From the NCBI GenBank assembly GCA_030638325.1, contig DAOWEV010000006.1:1-14210 (forward strand): 14,210 nt of DNA, written 5' to 3'. Of the stretch, positions 11,744 through 14,210 are shown in pieces (position 1 is the stretch's first letter; the number at the start of each line of letters is the position of its first letter). The notes beneath the pieces were generated by a model. It was given only the letters and a program-made list of their open reading frames with translations. It searched no databases and had not been told where the DNA came from. A program made the translations under genes and the position numbers. Source of the stretch: Bacteroidales bacterium. GTDB lineage: Bacteria > Bacteroidota > Bacteroidia > Bacteroidales > JAGOPY01.

Positions 11744-14210
11744 ATGAAAAAGTTCTCCCAAATCTTCACAGCAGCAATAATTATCTGCTTTTTGTCCGCA
11801 TTTACTGTCTCTGCACAGAATGCCTGGATCAATGAAATTCACTACGACAACGCCGGTGCCGATGTGGACGAAACCGTGGAAGTGGTAATCGAAAACGCGG
11901 GTAGCTACACACTGTCCGACTTTCAGATCGATCTGTACAACGGCAGTTCAACTTCATTATCCGTTTACAGCACCAAGACCCTGGATGTGTATACTGTCGG
12001 AAATACAGTGGATAACTTCACCATCTATTATCTCAATTACACTGCCGCCGGAGGAAGTATTCAGAACGGTGCTCCCGACGGGCTGTGCCTCAGCTATCAG
12101 GGGGTGCTCATTGCAGGGCAGTTTTTGAGTTATGAAGGGACTTTTACTGCAGCCGACGGACCCGCAATAGGTTTGACCTCCACGGATATTGGCGTGGAAG
12201 AAACCAGCAGTACACCTGTCGGGATGTCATTGCAGCTTTCCGGAACCGGTACTGCTTATCCCGATTTCACCTGGCAAGCACCAGATGTGGCAACATCCGG
12301 GGCATTGAACAATAACCAGAGTTTCAGTGGAACCATTTTCCCTGAACCGGATAATTATCCTACAAATTTCATGGCTGCCCCCAATGGCATTACTATCGAT
12401 CTGACATGGACCGATGCAACCGGTACCCAGTTGCCGTCAGCATACCTGATTAAAGTCAGTGATCAGAATAATATCACCCTCCCTGTGGACGGGACCTTTG
12501 AACCGGATGACACTGACCTGTCAGACGGGACAGGAGCATTGAACGTCCCCTTCGGTGATGAAATGTGCACTTTCTTCAGGTTGAATGGTGAAACGGAATA
12601 TTTTTTCAAGATATTTCCTTATACCAATGCCGGGGCTAATGTTGACTATAAGACTGACGGCACACCTCCTGCTGCCAGCGCTACAACCGATGCTATTGTG
12701 AATGCAAACGATTTTGAATCAGGTGATTTCGGTACCTGGGATACCATCAGTGTGGCCAGCGATAAAAACTGGGCAGTACTGAATTATGGGGGAGCCCTGG
12801 GGACCACCTATTTTGCACAGATGAACGGGTACCAGGAAAATGAGCCAAGCAACGACTGGCTCATCTCCCCTGCCCTTGACCTGACTGCATATATCGGTGA
12901 ACAAATGGTTTTTTACACCATGTGGAAATACGGTGACGTTGATAATGAACTAAGCCTCAAGTATTCTACGGATTATACAGGAGGGGATCCTATGCTGGCT
13001 ACCTGGACCGAGCTGGCATTCAATAAAGCGGCCAGCCAGGACACCTGGGAACACTCGGGGGATATTGACCTTTCAGGAATTTCTAACAGCAATGTCTATG
13101 TGGCCTTTCAATACCTCAGCAGTGGCAATCCCAGGAGATGGAACGTGGATGAGATCGCAATTACCGGCAACGCGATAGTACCGATCATCTCGGTTACCTC
13201 ACCGGTAACAGGGGATATCTGGGAACAGGGGACTGCACATGATATTACCTGGACTGCCTCAAACACACAACCGAACGTGATGATCGAGCTCACAACCGAT
13301 GCCTCAAACCCTACGCCTTCATGGACCACCCTGATTGCATCGGTTCCAGCCAGCCAGGGTTCCTGGACCTGGAACATCTCCCCGACACAGCAAGCAAGCA
13401 ACGACTGCCAGGTAAGAATTTCAGAAGTTGGCGGATCTGCAAATGCGCTTAGCGGGATCTTTGAGATCATTGAACCGGTATATATCCCTGCCCTGGTCAT
13501 TAATGAGATTATGTATAACCCACCTGAATCCGGAACGGATTCACTTGAATATATTGAGTTGTATAACAACGATAACATCACGATCGAGCTGGATGGATAT
13601 TATTTTGATGCAGGTGTAACATATACTTTCCCAGATATCGACCTGTTACCGGGAGATTACCTCGTCGTGGCTGTGGATTCTGTCGTCATGCTGAACACAT
13701 TCGGAGTAACGGCTTATAACTGGACTTCCGGTGGGTTAAGCAACGGCGGGGAGCTGATCCAGATCAATAACTCACAAGGATTTTTGGTCGACAGTGTATT
13801 TTATGATGATGCCCCGCCATGGCCAATCGGAGCGGACGGAGATGGTCCCTCTCTCGTACTGTGCGATCCCGATTCAGATAATTCTGATGGCGCTAACTGG
13901 TCAGTATCCCAACTTTACCAGGGAACAAATGCCATTGGCGATTCCATCTGGGGATCTCCCGGAATGGAAAATTGCCTGATTGCACCGGATCCTGATTTTG
14001 TGGCGGATAATACTTCTATCACAACAGGCGGAGCCGTTAATTTCACTGATCTTACAGTGGGAGAGCCAACCCTGTGGACATGGACTTTCATCGGCGGTGA
14101 TCCGGGATCTTACAACGGGCAAAACCCACCTCCGATTGTTTATAATACCGCGGGCACTTATTCGGTCTCTCTTTATGTGGAAAATGTTGTGGGTGGCAAT
14201 ACTGAAACAA
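11744..14210 (+). CDS. Large secreted multidomain protein with LTD and PKD domains, 3'-truncated by window edge
   Basis: From ATG 11744 the frame stays open for 822 codons to the window end. A signal peptide (MKKFSQIFTAAIIICFLSAF TVSAQ) is followed by several domains. They are a lamin-tail-like domain (about 26-195, WINEIHYDNAG), an Fn3-like domain (about 200-310), and a choice-of-anchor-J/cleaved-adhesin domain (about 323-476, FESGDFGTWD ... SNDWLISPALDL ... WNVDEIAI). A Ser-Thr-rich Kre9/KNH-like Ig domain comes next (about 480-578, ITWTASN), then a classical lamin-tail domain (about 585-745, VINEIMYNPPESG ... LEYIELYN) and the start of a PKD domain (from about 750, DLTVGEPTLWTWTFIGGDPG). 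Such proteins are usually T9SS-exported adhesins or nuclease/protease scaffolds; the sorting domain should lie beyond 14210. No catalytic domain is seen in this part. Confidence 0.9.
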   Translation, partial: MKKFSQIFTAAIIICFLSAFTVSAQNAWINEIHYDNAGADVDETVEVVIENAGSYTLSDFQIDLYNGSSTSLSVYSTKTLDVYTVGNTVDNFTIYYLNYTAAGGSIQNGAPDGLCLSYQGVLIAGQFLSYEGTFTAADGPAIGLTSTDIGVEETSSTPVGMSLQLSGTGTAYPDFTWQAPDVATSGALNNNQSFSGTIFPEPDNYPTNFMAAPNGITIDLTWTDATGTQLPSAYLIKVSDQNNITLPVDGTFEPDDTDLSDGTGALNVPFGDEMCTFFRLNGETEYFFKIFPYTNAGANVDYKTDGTPPAASATTDAIVNANDFESGDFGTWDTISVASDKNWAVLNYGGALGTTYFAQMNGYQENEPSNDWLISPALDLTAYIGEQMVFYTMWKYGDVDNELSLKYSTDYTGGDPMLATWTELAFNKAASQDTWEHSGDIDLSGISNSNVYVAFQYLSSGNPRRWNVDEIAITGNAIVPIISVTSPVTGDIWEQGTAHDITWTASNTQPNVMIELTTDASNPTPSWTTLIASVPASQGSWTWNISPTQQASNDCQVRISEVGGSANALSGIFEIIEPVYIPALVINEIMYNPPESGTDSLEYIELYNNDNITIELDGYYFDAGVTYTFPDIDLLPGDYLVVAVDSVVMLNTFGVTAYNWTSGGLSNGGELIQINNSQGFLVDSVFYDDAPPWPIGADGDGPSLVLCDPDSDNSDGANWSVSQLYQGTNAIGDSIWGSPGMENCLIAPDPDFVADNTSITTGGAVNFTDLTVGEPTLWTWTFIGGDPGSYNGQNPPPIVYNTAGTYSVSLYVENVVGGNTET

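Noticed and set aside
12719..14122. Several frames of 61-157 codons on both strands in the right end
   Set aside because: They are shadows of the single long plus-strand gene that starts at 11744 and remains open to 14210.
1..14210. CRISPR array, rRNA or tRNA genes, toxin-antitoxin pair or prophage genes
   Set aside because: I found no regularly spaced identical repeats with unique spacers, no RNA gene signatures and no phage or toxin-antitoxin domains in any convincing frame.

Overview
The window looks like a chromosomal segment of a Bacteroidota bacterium, most likely an environmental or uncultured Bacteroidales-like lineage. Signs of this are a short RadC-family JAB protein typical of the phylum, a remnant of a type IX secretion (T9SS) C-terminal sorting domain, a lipoprotein gene, an ECF sigma/membrane protein/surface protein operon, TAnnTTTG-like promoter boxes and no Shine-Dalgarno sequences. 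Intergenic regions are full of short-period repeats. No database search was possible, so assignments rest on motifs and remembered family features.

Layout. (1) 1-561: the 3' part of a radC-like gene, a terminator, and on the opposite strand the last 29 codons of a T9SS sorting-domain protein whose upstream part is missing. (2) About 600-2655: an apparently foreign insert. It holds one GC-rich minus-strand lipoprotein gene, with a well-formed attC-like imperfect palindrome on its 3' side and a degenerate attC-like half plus a cluster of nested palindromes on its 5' side. This fits an integron-type gene cassette, but no integrase lies in the window. (3) 2656-3258: mostly decayed DNA with a pentapeptide-repeat remnant and a coupled 27-codon ORF. 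(4) 3259-5515: an exported MetX-like alpha/beta hydrolase, a hairpin, a remarkable CATG-rich duplicated repeat and a small lipoprotein gene. (5) 5768-8169: a tightly overlapping operon of an ECF sigma factor, a single-pass membrane protein (probable anti-sigma factor) and an exported protein built of alternating 17-residue coils. (6) 8170-9719: a SAM methyltransferase flanked by a heptamer tandem array, inverted repeats and a MITE-like quasi-palindrome. (7) 9720-11580: a zinc-ribbon/NUDIX/RsbRD_N-like fusion followed 4 nt later by endonuclease IV (nfo). (8) 11744 to the right edge: a large secreted multidomain protein (lamin-tail, anchor-J, PKD domains) still open at base 14210.

How parts work together. 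The sigma operon reads as a cell-envelope regulatory unit in which sigma and anti-sigma are co-translated with a surface beta-repeat protein. The NUDIX fusion and Nfo form a likely two-gene unit joining nucleotide hydrolysis or sensing with repair of abasic or oxidised DNA. The left third is a recombination-prone zone. The most promising items for follow-up are the cassette-like insert, the NUDIX-RsbRD_N fusion, the two-coil repeat protein and the CATG element. None of them is proven to be a new system.
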